Shown here: piece by piece, positions 1-14,800 of the stretch | Numbering within the stretch: the first letter of the stretch is position 1 | How the letters are laid out: the number at the start of each line of letters is the position of its first letter | From: Volvox africanus | Taxonomy: Eukaryota > Chlorophyta > Chlorophyceae > Chlamydomonadales > Volvocaceae | Direction: 5' to 3' | Assembly: GCA_030268105.1 (NCBI GenBank) | Contig: BSDZ01000089.1 | Location: 2,542,001-2,606,000, forward strand | Length of the DNA stretch: 64,000 nt | Made by a program: the position numbers and the translations under genes | Notes under the pieces: model-generated | The model's database searches: none | What the model saw: the letters and a program-made list of their open reading frames with translations, nothing else | Told to the model about the DNA's origin: nothing

Positions 1-3000
1 TTCACCATCTAGATCGCCCGGTGATGTGCGTTGCCCTTTGCACCCAGGCCCCACCAAACCCCCGAACCCACATATTCCTGCACGTGGCGATATAGAGGCT
101 TGAGCGAATATCCTCCAGCTTGAGCCAGCTGTACCAATCCATGGAGGTGCTGATGCACGTCCAGTCCAGCAGCGTACGAATCTCGTACAGAAACGGCACT
201 GCAGATGGACACGACCATGAGTGTGTTATATGAAATTGGGCACATGTTCGTTCCGGCCTCCGTTATCAAGTCTCTGTCGTCGAGCAACCCCTCCACGTCT
301 TTTCACGGGCGTTCATGCATCATGCCATTTACGTCAGGGCGCAAACTCCGGTCCCGAACTACTTTTGTGGCCGAATATGAGCTCGCCGCCTCCGGCCCAG
401 CTAACTTAGCAACATCGGGTGCGGATCAATCCACTCACGCGCATAGAAGATATTGAAGGCCAGCTGGTGCACCCAGTCAGCGCGGCGGTAGAAGAACGAC
501 GAGTGGCGACCGCCGCCCACTGGGCCGGGTGAGCTCAGCGGCGGGAAGCCGTCACGTAGCTGAAGCGCCCCCAACACCAGTCCGCAGCAGCGCAGCAACA
601 CAAACACGCGCAAGTGCCAACGCACCCCCGCCTCCGCTGCCGCTGCGGCAGCTGCGGCAGCGCCGCCGGCTAGGCCCTCCGTCGCCGCGACGGACACCCA
701 GAAGGCCCGCAGGCACCAGCCAAGCACCAGCACCATAGAGGCGATGTGCAGGGACATCTTGGCGGCAGGCCAGCCCAGCATGTACACAGCCCGCTCCGAA
801 ACCATGATGCCAAACAGCAACATGAGAGCGGCAAGGTAGTCGAGTGGAAGCCTGTTGAGGTGCCAAAATGAGATGTGGCTATATCAAGGACCGTGACTCA
901 GCCTACTTTCACAAGTTCATTACCACTCCCTAGGGTTGGAGGGGACTTACAAAACACGTGAAGGTGAAACGCAGCCAACACTCACGTACAAGGAAGGATG
1001 TACATCACTGGGAAACTGTTCACGAGAAGGGGTCAACCCTTGGGTAGCTATCGGAGGGAAAAAGGCGTCGGAAGTGCAACGGGAAGAAGCATCAGTAGCA
1101 GCAATAGTCGTCTGAAAGTTAAAACCCTAAGAACGTAATGAAGGGCGAAAAGAAGTTGCGGTGAAGACCAGTGCCTCGAAATGAAAGGTCTTAACACCAT
1201 TTTGCGTTTTAACACCATTTGCCACAACTGCATGTCTGACCCGTTGCTCACATTCCCTCCACACACAATATCGACACGATACCGACGCGTACCCTGCTGT
1301 CAGTCAAACACGGCCAGCAGTTACTCCGCCAACGCACCTTCGGTCACCGTCCGTGATGTCCGCCAGGCTGCGTGCGGAGAAGACCACAAATTGGTAAAAC
1401 ACAAGGGCATACATGAAGGAGATCAGATCGAGTACGGCCGTGGGCCCATACAGATCTTGCGGCGGCTTGCTGTAGCTCTCTACCGACAGGATGGTGGGCA
1501 GACCCGGCGGGTCCGGCAATTGAAGCTTAGGAGGCAACGGCGGCAGTGGCGGACTTCCAGCCGGGGCTGGTGGCGACAGCGGGGCGTCCGGATAAGCCAC
1601 TGTGGCTGAGCCCACGGCACTGACGCTGCGCTGACGACGGAGTGAGGGAACCGGGCCGCTACCCACGCTGCTGCCGCCGCCGGTAGCGTGGGTGACGACC
1701 GGAGATTGGACCCTTCGTTGGCGGAGTCCGCCGTCAGCTGACGTTGACGCCGCCGCGGAAGGGCCCCGTAGGAACAGATTTCCGGACCGCGGTTGATCGT
1801 TGTCCGTTACGGAGGAGGCGGTTGGCAGCGCGGCGGCCCCCTTTGGTGATGGGGCGAGCTCTGCCGGTGTGGTAGGAGGCGAGAGTCCCGGCAGCGGCGG
1901 CGGCAGCTGCGGCAGTGAACGGACACGACTTCCATGAGAAGCGCCGGCCCCCACACCACCGCCGCCCCGGCCGCTGCCCCGGCCACTTTCCGCGGCACCA
2001 CCGACAACAGCGCCGGCACCATTCACGAGGCGCTTAAACAGCGGCACAGGGGCGGGCTGCCGCTGCCTGTCGACGTGAAGATCCAAACATTTAGGCGATC
2101 CGGACCAAGTTGTGAGCAAAGTGGCAGGGAGCTAGCTCCAGTACACTCCATGATGATGTCGCGCAACACAAGGAAAAGAGTCCAAGAAACCCTAACAGCC
2201 CCAAACAGCTTTCCTCGCGGAGATGACAACTTCACGCCAACCTGTCAGCTGCAGCAGTGCACTCCCTAGCAGTCCTTCCTTTCCCCATCACAGATCTTCA
2301 CCCGTCCACTGCCCTTTGGGAAGCGTTACCCAAAGGGCTATCCACCAGGCAGGGAAAGCCCTCCAGGTAGAGGAGCAACAAACGAGGATGAGACCTGCCT
2401 CCTGAAGCCACCCACCCGTGTGCGATTGCCTCCGCTGGGCATCCCCACCAGCCCGCCACTGACAGCCAATCGAGACCTGTAGGGACCCCTCACCATCCCA
2501 TCCAACATCCTCTCGGCTTCATGGGCCTCGCCCCTCGCTCTCTCACTTTGGGTGCGACCTACCTCCTCAGGGTCTCAGAGGAGTACCTCAGCACCACCGC
2601 CACGTCATGCGCAGGTGTCGGACTGGCCTGGAGCGCGTCTGCGTCTCCTTCCGCCGCAGCCAGCGCCGGCGGCACTGGGGTCACAACCTCAAGGAGCACA
2701 TGGACAGCTGTGCGGGAGGGTAGGGGACCGTGCTGCAGCCGCAGCTGCGGCAAGCTGTAGTGCGCGAAGCGAGCGATGGCAGCGTCAGCCGTGGCGGAGG
2801 AAGTGGGGTAGGAAGTGGGGAAGGAAGTGGCTAGAGAGCCCGCATCGTCGCTGGTGGTCGGCGCCGCAGTGACAGTAGCCCCACCTTCACCACGTCCAGC
2901 ACCACTGTCGCCGACGCCGCTTCCGCTGGCGTGTGCGCTGCGCCACCTCTCCGCTGTGTTGTCCACCTCCTCCTGACCTCCCTCGTCGCCCTCTCCGTCC

Positions 3001-6000
3001 CCGCTGTCATCGCTGCCAACCTCCTCCGCCCATTCGGCGACCTGATGGACATAGGGCCCAATCAAGATGTGGGCAGTGAATGGGACACGGCAGAAGAGAG
3101 GCGGCATTGGGGTATCTAAATGACCAAAAGCTCCATGTGTGATAATGATACATGTTTGGGCAGATGCGCAGACGTGTGAAGGGTCAAGCCGCGGTGGACA
3201 CGAAGCTACCCGTGTTGCGCCTGATATGCATGGTTCGTCCTCATCCGTACAAAACTCCGTACCCCGTTTTCCTTACCTGCCATGTTGTCGACTGTTGCCT
3301 CTGCCGCCGCCGCTGCTGCCGCTGCAACATCGCCTCCTGATTCTTCCGATACGTCGTCAGTCGGCCGTACTCGTACACTGCCGTCAGCAGCTGCTGTATG
3401 GCGTCCACAATCTGCGGTCCTTGCGCTTGCACCGTATCCGCAAGCTGCCGCCCCAAAACCATACCACACGAAAAGGAGCCAGCAATCCCAGGCCGCGACG
3501 ACTGCATTTCTCCAGGTAACGTGGCCGACGTTCCCGCCGCCGCCGCCACATCTTCCCGTGGCGCCGCGACGCCCAGCTCTGCCTCAGGTAACGCCGAGGC
3601 CGCGCTATAGACGTGGGTACCCTCAGCGCCCTCCACCTCGGTCGCTGGTGTCGATTTTAACGATGCCGGCGCGGCCGCCACGTCTGGTTGCGGCCCCGTG
3701 CATGCTTGTTGCGCGATGCCTTTGCCGGTCCCAATTCCGGTGACGGCCAGCGCCATTGGCGGAGGCTGCGGACGCGGTGGCAGACCTGCGCTGCGCTCAG
3801 CTCGGACAGCAGCCGGCGCTGGCTCTTCCGTGGGCTGCGGCCCCGGCCGCTGCGGCTGCGGCTGCGGGCTCGGTTGCGGCAATGCCCGAGTTCGCTGATG
3901 CTGATGTGGTCCCGGCAGGGCCATATGGAGGTTGACCCAGTAGGGGCCCACCTCGTGCTGGGAAGTGGCCGTCCTGGGGGACAGGCGGGCCGCCGGTGAA
4001 GCCAAATGCTTAGCCAGCGGAAGATAACGGGAGTGAGCGATGGACACGTAATGATGTTCAGTGGGGGAGAAAATACCGGGGGAAGACGGAAGGCACAGAC
4101 ACGATGAACATGTAACATACATGTTCATGGATGCTACATAATCATGTAAGATATACATATACCGGAAAAAGCTCTTCTCAAAACATGCAGCTAGAGAGAC
4201 GGAAGGAAGGAGGTGCAAATCAGACGCCTTGTTGTGTCACTTGCGCATCACTTATCGTTTTCTGAGTCGTGGCTAGCTGCGTACGGCAAAGAGCGGGACC
4301 GTCCAAGTTAATTGAGGTCTGACTACAGCAGTGCAAGGCAGCGGCCTAAGATCGCACCCGTAGACGTGGGCCAGGTGGCGCACCAGCCGCTGAATCCTTC
4401 CCGCGCCACAACGCAGCCGCCATCGCAGCCAGCGGAACGACATCAGCGGTGGCGATGCAGACGCAGACAGCGCTTGTCCGATGCCGCCGGCGTCGTCAAT
4501 ACGACTGCGTGGCGCAGGTGCCATCGCTGCAACTGCTGCCTGCCGATCCTGCTGCACGGGCGGCGGTGCTACAGCCGCGTATACGGTGTCAAGGCTGTAG
4601 CTATGCATGAGGGTTGCCAGGTAGGTGATGAAAAGCAGGAGGCAGCGTGAGGGCTCCGAATGCAAACCCAACACCTACGAAAAAGATAGGGAGCAGACAG
4701 GGAACAACAGATATGGCGCAAGCCGGGATTAGCAAATTCGACGAGGGAGCATACCCACTTGCCTCCCACCGACAACATCCTTAAAGGCGCTTGGACGTCC
4801 TTTGCTGGCTGCGGCAACCCCTACCTGGACTCGGTACATGAAGTCCCGGCGGCCGAATATCCACATGCAGCTGGGGTCCCCCACCGCGCCCACGTCGGTG
4901 GCGCACAGGCAATTGCCCAGCACCAGGTAGGAGTACTGCAGGATTAGCACGCCCTCGGCGTACAGCAGGGCGGCCTGCAGCAGTGGATGTACGGCACAAA
5001 AACATGTACGCATGAGGACGTGCGTGGTGGTCCAGTCCCCGCCGGTAGGTGTGTTTGTGGCAACCGCGATGTCAAATAACCATTGGTGGGATTACGACGT
5101 GGTCATCGGACATCGGGAACAAGTGAGAAGGGGCGGGAGGCAATCATTCCGTCAATTCTTCCGTAAAATGCAAAAGCCGTGCAGGTGGCGGACAGAGCTG
5201 TAATGTGCCATTCAGATCCTAAATATTGGGACGGGAGAAGGGAAGGGCGACGTTACGTGGGCGTGGAGCGACAAGGAGGGGTGCGGGTGTCAAAGCGTCA
5301 AGGAGTGAGCGCCGCTGCCGCCACCGCTGCCACCATCACCTGACTACCACTACCCGGGAGTGATGAAAACCACTGAACACGATGGGGCGAGTGAGAGGCA
5401 ACCAGCCGACCAGCTTTCTCGAACCGCTCCCACAATGACCACAACTCTTGCTGCTTCCTGTTGCTGACCAACACCTTCTCCTTCCGGCTTCCCCCTTTTC
5501 TCTCTAACACAGACACAGACACATACACACGAGCAGCCAGTTCATTCCACTGACTCCGCTCCACCTCCCCCGTTCAACACAGGCAGCTAGGCAGCTAGCT
5601 CCCTCCCGCCCCTATAACCTGCGATGCGCATCTCCTGCTCAGGACCACAACGCCAACCGTTGCTCCGTCCCGACGCCCCGACGTCTTTGTCGTGCGTTTC
5701 CCACACACACATGCCGTTACGTCGCACCCAGCTGGAATCACACCCCAGAATCATACGGCCGTACCTGCCAGTACTGTCGGGGCTTCCGTTCCAATAGCAG
5801 ACTGTACAGCAGCATAGACAGCGGCATCACTGCCGCAAGCAAGGACATGTCCGCCAGGAACAATAACATGTACGACACGTAGCATGTGAACGAATCATCA
5901 TCGAGCCGCCGCCGTTGCGTCGCCGCCGCGAGCGGCGCCACAATCTTGCCGTACAACCAAACCAGGAATGGGGGCCATGACAGCCGCGGTGATGGCGGCC

Positions 6001-8791
6001 GGCGGTCCGCGCCGCCGCCGCCGCCACCGCCGCGGCCGCGGCTGCTTGACCCTTTGTAATCTGTGGGGCACGGTAGTGGCGCCGCCGCCGCTGCCGACAA
6101 CACGTCTAGTTTGGTCAACGCACCGCTTCCGTCGCTTTTCACCTGCCTGGAAGACTCCTCGTGCTCAGTGGGCGTGAGGATATCTGCCGACGCGAAACGG
6201 CGATGTACGGCACTCAGGCCGCCACTACGTTGCTGCGCATACTGCGAGATTTCAGCTGCGGGCGCACCAGGTAATCTCGCCGCTGACATTGGCGGCCCCG
6301 CCGCCGCCGCCGTCGCCACCGCCGCCGCAGCAGCCGCAGCAGCAGCCGCTCCAGCCGCGCGGTCCGGGTGACTAGTACAGGGGAAAGTCTCCGTATCATG
6401 GCCCACATTTTTAAGATCACCGTACGACTGTGTACGGCGCGGGGTGAGGCTATGGGCACCAGTGGACTCCGGCAAGCCCTGCGCCAGCAAATCCTAGGGC
6501 CGCAACCGTGCACCGCCCCGTGGCCCAAACACACACACATACACACACGTGCAGACAAAGCAAACCTTTCACGAGACCATGAAGAGAGAATCCGCCGGGT
6601 ATCAAATCCTGTCTGCAGTTTATCACAGACAGATGCGGTGTTCTCCGCTGCTACTTGGCCCTCCCCAGGCCGACATTCACTTCACCATACACTTCACCCT
6701 TAAACAGCTTCTTACCCGCCCCTCACCCGCCATTCGTATTTCACCGTTTCGTCACCTCCCTCCCTCCTCCCTCCCACCGGTTTGGCCGCCCCGAGCCCCC
6801 CCTCTCCCCTCCCGTACCATCAGCCGTGTACTCACATGCGACAAACTCGACGCCCTGCCAAAAGCACCGACGGAGCCACCACTCGGCTCCTGGCCCCTAC
6901 CTCCGAAACCGCCGCCACCTCCGAGACCATGGCCACGGCTGCGGAGCCCTCCGCTGCGGTGGCGCATTTCCGGATGCTGTCCTGGGAAATAGAACGGACG
7001 GTGTGAGGGACGACGCACGTTGCTGCGCTGATGACCCCCGGAATCTAAACCCGCGGCCCATGCCACTGCCACGTCAGACAAGTCGATGTCGTCGTCAAGC
7101 AGGTCTGCTAGGCCAGCCACCTGCGGGCCGCCACCGGTGGCTACAAGCAGGGGCCCCCCGCCGCCGCCGCCGCCGCTGCCGCCCCTGCTGCCGCCAACAG
7201 GCCCTGAACCGTGCAACGCGCGGTAGTACGCCACCAAGGCGGCGGCGCCGCCACCGTAGCCGTCATCATCACCGTCGCCGGCTCGAGCGGGACCATCGGT
7301 GGGTGCTGTGTCGCCTGCGGGGCATTTGTATGTACGGCAGCGTGATCATTACAAAGCCCCAAACGCGATGACGACCGTGTCGCGTTACCACGTTTAGTCA
7401 ATTGTTTGGTAGTTTCACTGCAATCCGTAATCCCACACCCACAATAGTCCCTATCGGCACTGCCCCAAACCCTAACCCCGGCCCCTTCCAAGGTCCCTCC
7501 TAATGACCATCTTAATTTACGGTATCAACCGGGCCTCACTTGGTGACAGCAGCAGCACCTTGAGCATCGCAATACGGCGCTTTCGCACCGCCCGCGCATG
7601 GCTCGCCGCCAGAGCGCCCCGCGCCGCCGCCTCCCGCGCGTGCTCCGCCTCCTGCCGCAGGGCAGCCACGTGCTGTTGCTGCGCTGCCGCCGCTACTGCC
7701 GCCACCCGCGCGAATAACCTAGAGCGCAGGACACGCACGTACAGCCGCAGTAGCAGCCATACCACCACGTCGGCTACCACTGGGGAGTCGGCCAACGCAG
7801 ACCAGGGACTCCACATCCCGTTTCCGGCGGCGGCGTTGAGCCTGCCAGGTTGCAGCCGGCAAAGGCCGACGAGACGGGGAAAGGTGCATGCAGGGGTTGC
7901 GGTGTCGCCACTGTCGTCGGGACTGGGTGCTGCCAGGCTGCAGGGCCGGGCCCAGGCGGCACCGAGAAGCAGCTCCCAGGGCGCCTGAGGATGTAATGCA
8001 CAGGCGGAGAGAATGGGAGAGGCGTGTGTTCTTATAACTGAGCCGTATGCATACACGCATGTGTGTGCGCGCGTGTGTGTGCGTATGTGTGTGCCTGTGT
8101 GCGTATGTGTGTATGTGTAGGATATTTGCACTGCGATCGCGATCCACACCCGTTACCCTTCGTTACCCACGCCCAGCCTCGCTTTTCCCCGTCTTCCCGA
8201 TTTGTCTTCCCCTGTCTCTCCCCTCCCCCTCTTAGGCGCCCGTTGGTTCATTAACATCCGTGTCTCCTACCTGAAAGACCCCCTCCAGCAGCAGCACCAG
8301 GAAGTTGAAGCCTACCAGTCGCCCGAACAGCGCCCCGCCGGCGCCCCCGGGAGCCGATAGCTCCGGCCGCCGCCTGAACAGTAGCAGGCAGTGCGCCAAG
8401 TATCCGGCCCTCAGCAGGTCCCGCTGCAGCGCCACCAGCCCCACCAGCGCCACCAGCAACACATCAGCGGCGTGCCGAACCTGGGGTGTTGGGTGTCGCA
8501 GAGGGGAATGAGGGAGAGAGAAAAAGGTACTGGGAACGGATGCCTTGTCACCGGCCCTATAGCGGGAGCTTATTGCCGGGACGAGAAAGAAATGGGAGTT
8601 TTGATGTGCGGGTTACGATGTGCGGACAGCCTCTGGATTTCCGAGATGGCCGGGGGGCCACTCGAGGCCGGACAAATGGAAGCTATAAAGTTGAGAGCAA
8701 AGGAACGGGAGATCAAGATTGCAGCATGAACGGCAGCATTGCAAACTTATCAGTGGGCATTCGAAGAGGTGCGGAGGAGGAGGAGGAGGAG

Positions 8792-8822
<31 letters not shown>

Positions 8823-11800
8823 GCCAGTTGGGATACACAAAATGACGACGGGTTTGGGGCCGCAATCAACGAACTCCCCTGCGTATTCTCCCAGTGTGGG
8901 TTACCACATTGATTTCAGATCATCACGCCCTCACACTCGAGTGCTACAGGTACCACTCCTACTAGTTCGTAGGAGGGAGAGATGAAGTGAACAGTGAAGT
9001 AATGGAGACATTGAGTAGGACACACAGGAGTCGTCGGCCCCATACTTCCTGTTGTTGGCCTTCCGACGTCATCCTAGTTTTCCTAGATGCGGACGGCCCC
9101 CTGGTGGACAACGAACCCACCAGGTAGTAGCGGCACCAGTCCAGCACACCCCAGTGCAGCTGCGCCCACGACGCCATCGGCGAAAACAGCCGGACGTCAC
9201 CAGCGCCTCCTCCATAGCTTCTGCCTCCCTTGTCCATCCGCTGTACCCTCCCCAAGCCCTGCCCCGGCTGCGGAATTTGGATAGGCTCTGGGCGCTGTCG
9301 TGCGCCATGTACGGCGCTCGCCATCGTGCACCAGCCACCGCCACCGCCACCGCCACCATCGCCTTCAGCCCCAGTGAAGGGTCTGCCTCCACCTCCAGAC
9401 CTTGGCGATGGCAGCGGCAGCAACGGCGGTGGCAGCGGCGGCGGCATTGCTGGCGGAAGCAGCGGTGCTTCCAGGTCGTTGCTGCCGATGGTCTCACCTT
9501 CCTCCTGCGGGGGTCGGGTCTCCACGGACCAAGACTTCCGACGAAATGGCAGGCACCACAAGCCACCTCGGTCACCGATAACCCATCCCCTTGACCGCCG
9601 ATTCAATGACTGTGAACCAGCGCTGTCGCCGAAGCCAACCGTCTCCAATCGCTGCTGAGGGTGCCTGTTTTGTTCCTGAAGCTTACCCAGATCCGTATTT
9701 ACCTGTTAGTGCGGGGTGGTTGAGTCTGTTGTTTGTCCGGGTTTAGGTCGGCTTTGTAGAAAACGCATATCACCTTGAGCTTCGAAACAAATATGAGCTG
9801 CCATGATTTACCCAGACGCAGGACCCTCACCTCCTGTGACGGAGATCTTCCAGGACGGGTAAGTAATGGCGGAGTTTCTACCTCTTTTACGACTGCCCGC
9901 TCACTCCTCTTGATCTGTTCAGTGACTTCCTCATACCCCTAGTACCTAAACCCATGTAGGGCAATGCCACCTGCATGAGGCACGCCGCCAGCGCGACGAA
10001 AAGCGCCCAGGGCACCAGCGGGCCCACATTCTGTAGCCCCAGCCAAGCCGCCAGCACAGGTGGCAGGTGAGCCGCGTCGGAGGGGACAGGGTACGGCGGC
10101 GGGCGACCCAGCCCAGGTAACACCAGCCGCGGAAGGCCCACCCAAGCGGCATACTGGTACAGAAGTACAGCGCCCAGCATGGGAAGCACGGCATGACGCC
10201 GGAGAGCCGCATAAAATGGCGGGCTGTGCGGACGACGCAAGCGGGCAGGGAAGGAGGAGGAAGGGCGCCTAAATAGTCGCCGTGGGCAGGGCTTTGCATT
10301 TTCTGCCTGGGCTATGCCATGCAATTGCGGCCAAGTAAGGCGAGATATGTTGGGTGGCACGACACTTAACCCAATGCCGCACACACCACCGTGTCTGGGC
10401 CCTCGAGCCCACTTGCCCCCTTGTACTTATACCCCTGTTTCGTCGAACGAGCTCTCACCATCCCCACCCCTCACAACCCAACGGGGAGGAGGTCGCAGAA
10501 CACTTTGGACATGACTGCCAGCGGAATCGGCTTGGCTCGCCAAAGCTCGCTTGCATACCGTCCCATTAAGTCACTCGCTGGAGCGTTAGTGTTGTATCAA
10601 TCATAAATTAGTAATCATTTATTAATTGTATAAATTCAGTAAAATACGGATCTCAGTTACTGCCCTCAGCTCCAGTCGCCCTGAACGCACCTCGCCGCCA
10701 TGCCAGACCCCAGCGCCGCCAGCAGCAGCAGAGACAAGACGCTGCAACAAGTAAACGCCGCCAGCAACAGCGACAATAGCGATACCTCACCGCCCCACTC
10801 CTCCCACATATGCTCGCAGGTCTCCATCAGGAAGTGTGCAAGCAGCTGAAGGTACACCAGCAAACGGCTAGGAATGTCATCTACGCGGCTGCTACGCGTA
10901 TGCCGCCGCCTGAAGCTGGCCCCGCCGCTAGGCCCGCCTCCGCACACCCCGCCATCGGCCGAAATCCGCGTTCCGAAGCTGATACCGCTCTTCGTGCCGT
11001 ACGGCTGCAAAGGTGACAAGCTGGCCATCTCACCGACGTCCCCAGCGGCAGCGGCCGCCGCTCCGCCGTCATCAGCTTCGGTGGCGGGGACAGCTCCTGG
11101 CTGCAATTCAGACACCCCCTCCTCCCGTTTGCCACGATTACTACCGGCAGCGGCGCTGCCAATAGCAGTGGCCGCCGCTGGCGGCGGCGGCGGCGGCGGC
11201 GGCTGTGGCGTCGGGCTGCGGGTCTGTTGGCTGGGCTCCTCGGTCTCGCTGCCAGCATTATCACCGACAGCAGCGGCGGTGCCACTGCTGATGACCAGTT
11301 GGTCTGCAGGAACGTCCATGGCCTGAGGAGTAATTCAGTGCCGTCACACCGCAGGGCGATCAAGACGACATTAAAACTCGGTTCGTCTGCGGTAGTGTAA
11401 CCAGGGCAGCTACCTGCCATAATTCCATGCGAGGCGCAGATTCCCGCAGGAAGCCGATTACCTCGGCAGGTAAGACCGGACACCACCTCGCGATGGGGAC
11501 GGACCGAAAGATGCGGCGACGCTGCCAGTTAACACGCTCGCATGCCGGACCCATCTGGGAGCTGCATTCTGCTTATTTGCGAAAAAGTGGCTCGCGAGAA
11601 ACGCCCACAGCGCAACACGCTCGCATGCACGATTGTGCAGCGCATTGGACGGAGAAGGCTGCTTTCAAAGAGACTTAGGTGGCACCTTTGCAAACAGCCC
11701 ACATCTCTTATCCCTTCGTATTCCCCACCCACAGCAGGATCTTTCTGGAGGACTTCGTTACTGGCCCGGTTGAGTTCAACCTCCCTGACGTCGAGGCGCG

Positions 11801-14800
11801 AAAGCACTTCGGATCACGCCACGAACAAAACTCGGACGCCGAAGCAAAGGATACTACTAATCACTACTCCAATGCAAATAGGATGGGCAGCTCCCGCACC
11901 TTCAACACGTCGTACGCTCCTCGCCCCAGCCGCGACAGAACCTGTAACGTGTGGGATCGGTGTCACGACCACAGCAGCACCCTTGCTAATCACGCATATT
12001 CATTCGCAGCTAGTGTACATCGTATTGAGAGGATTACGATTCCCAATCAATCTGTGATACAGACTTGCGGCGCTGGAGGTGCCAAGCGTACAAAGGTGTC
12101 GTTAAACGGGTCGCAGCCGTGTAAAATGTTCCACTACAGGTGGGGATCAGGATCTCGAGCAGAGCACTGCCGGTTCTAGCAGGCTTGGGTCTATGGGCTG
12201 GCAGTACACAGAAAGAATACATGAACATTACAAATGCATCTTAAGCACTACGTAAACCCATGCGGAGCTCCACGCACTTTGTCCCATACCCTCGCTCAGC
12301 ACCCTTATCGCAACGTACACCTCCAGCCATCTCTTCGTCACACAAGCCCGTCCATCAAGCCCACGTGCCTCCCGCTCACCTCTCCCATGGAATTCCTCCA
12401 AGCAGACATGTGCTCCTCCACAAAAGAGGTCAGAGCCTACCTGACTAGTCACCGATGCTACTGGCGCCAATGCCCGACGCACAGCCCGCTGCAGGGGCGC
12501 CCGGTGGCCCAGCCATGCCACAACTGCGGCGTTTGGTCGGCTGCTTGGGGGTGGCCAAAACAGGCAACATGGCTGGCCCGGCACTGCCGCTGCCACTAGC
12601 TCAGCGGGTAGCTTGGCTCGCCAGCTAGCAATGAACCAATGAATTATTGGACAAGGTTCGAAGGAAATAATGTCATTACCTTGGAATCTGGGTGCTATTG
12701 AAAGGCTATCTGTCATGACGTCCACCTGTTTTCATATGTGAAATAACAGGTTGACATGCGCTTCGGACATAGACGTTTCATGGAGGTATTGTTTCTTGTA
12801 TAATTCAAGGTCACGTTCCGACAGGCATGCACGACCTTGGGTTCAGCCTTCGCGCCCACCTGCCCCAATTCCACTGCATGACGCACCTGCGCGCCTTGCT
12901 CCTCAACGCCAGGGCCGCCAAGGCCAATAATCCCAACCCCAGCCGGAGCCGTAGATCCAAGCTTGGTGCACACCCGTCATCAAGTCCGCCATCCTCGTCA
13001 CTACCAGCAGCGAACACGACTGCAGCTGTTACCTGGCCCATCAGTCGCCGCCAAAGCTCTATCCTTGCGACGCCGCCGCCGGCGCCGCTGCCTTCTCCCG
13101 CTGGCGTGGACCATTGTGGCACCGGCGCCGGAGGCCGCCAAGGGGATGGTGGCAGCGCCGCCGTCGGCAACGGTGACGGCGGCGACGGCGACGGCGACGG
13201 CGACGGCGGCGGCGGGACCTCGCTGGATGAGCCACACAGCGGCAGCCCAAGCCAGTCCAGCACTGCGGCAGGGCTCCAGGGGAGGTATCCTTTGCCACCG
13301 GATGGGGCCGCCGACACGTCCTTGACCCATCGCGCCACGGGTGCCAGCTGAACGCTGTACAGCGCCAAAAGACCGGTGGCGAGGACCAGTTGCGCTAGTG
13401 CAAAGAAGCTGACGGCAATACCAGCCTCCCCAACCCGCACGATCTCAGCAGCCAGCGGCGCCGCCGGCCGCCGCACAGCCGCGGCAGTGACACGCCAGAC
13501 GGCGGCCTGCGCCGCCACAACGGCCGCTGCCAGCAGACTCAGCGACAGGACCCCCGGCGATGCCATTGCGGCCGCGAACAGCAGGGTGCCCGAGAAGAGG
13601 TCGACGTTGAGAATAATCCAGCGCTTGACGAACCAGGCAGCCGAGGCCTGTTTGGCCAGCCGCCGGGCTTGGGGCAGCGTCGCCGTGGCAGCGCCTCCGG
13701 ACACGCCCTCGCTCGAGACCAACGACTCTCCAAGCGCCGTCAGCCGCCTCTCGCCCTCGCTCTCGTTCCCGCTGGCCCCGGGGCAGCAGCCGTTGCGCCG
13801 CATCCAGTTCCGGACTGCGGACGCGGCAAATGCCCACCTGGAAACGTGTGAGGGTGCACGGCATACACAATACAACAACAGTGTTCAGGCACGACTGTTA
13901 TGGCACGACTAATATGCCCCTGGAGTTCCAGGATCTACCCCGACCGAGAGCGGGCCAAAGACCCAAAGTTGAGGCCAGGGTGCCCCCATGTCGATGGACG
14001 GTGACGACCCCAATTATAGTGACCTGCGAGCTGACCAGGAGCGGAGTTGACGCCTTAGTTGATTCGGCAGATTCCGTTGGATGCCGGTGGTGGGTGCTGA
14101 ACCCGGGAAAAGCACTGATTTCGGAGAAGTCGGCATGGGAGACCGGATGGGGGTGCCCCGAAATACCGGGGAAGGTAGGGACTGCCAGGTTAGTGGCCAC
14201 GGGTGATGTATCCCCCTATCCCACACACAACAATACAGCTGTATCTTCCCGTAAACACACAATGCATAGCAGTGGTGTCGCCGTGTGGATGTGCCCTCGC
14301 AAAGACAAATATGGGAAGAGATGAGACTGCAGATAAGAGATGCATCCGAGGACCACACCCGCGAACACACTGGCAAGGTTCAGAGGAGCGGAGCGAAAGA
14401 ATGACAGAGCGCAGGACAAATCGAGAATACGTCACATGGAACAGAACGAAAAATAGGTAATACACGAAGAGATGGACGCGCATGCAGGAACCCCTTTCAC
14501 GGACGACGGCACGATCGGGTGCGTCCACCCTTTCAAGACCAGCGACCAGGACCACTGCTTATGCCCCGTTGCGATCTCACTATCGTTAAATCAGCTGCCT
14601 TTCAGTCCCTAAGCGCCAAGTAGTCATGACCGTACCCATATCTTACCTATACAGCTGCATGGCCAGCAAGAGGCTCGAGGGCCGTGCCAGTGTCAGGACC
14701 AGCGGGGTGCCCGAAGCAGCGGGAGCCCCTCCGCCGTACAGCAACCCGACCAGCCGCCACCACCATTCCGCTATCTTCCCAGTCGACGAACCCGCGGCGC

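Noticed and set aside
5968..6371. Long plus-strand Ala/Arg-rich frames
   Set aside because: They mirror the minus-strand PIEZO exon 5765-6493. Its poly-Ala and poly-Gly codons keep several antisense frames open.
8719..8985. Frame with a poly-Gly/Glu run as a possible protein
   Set aside because: Produced by the GAGGAGG tract inside a PIEZO intron.
10874..11326. Plus-strand 150-codon frame rich in Ala, Pro and Gly
   Set aside because: Antisense shadow of PIEZO exon 10691-11322, which has phase-consistent splice sites and hydrophobic helices.
12827..13912. Several long plus-strand frames
   Set aside because: Antisense shadows of PIEZO exon 12860-13837; low-complexity Gly/Asp repeats only.
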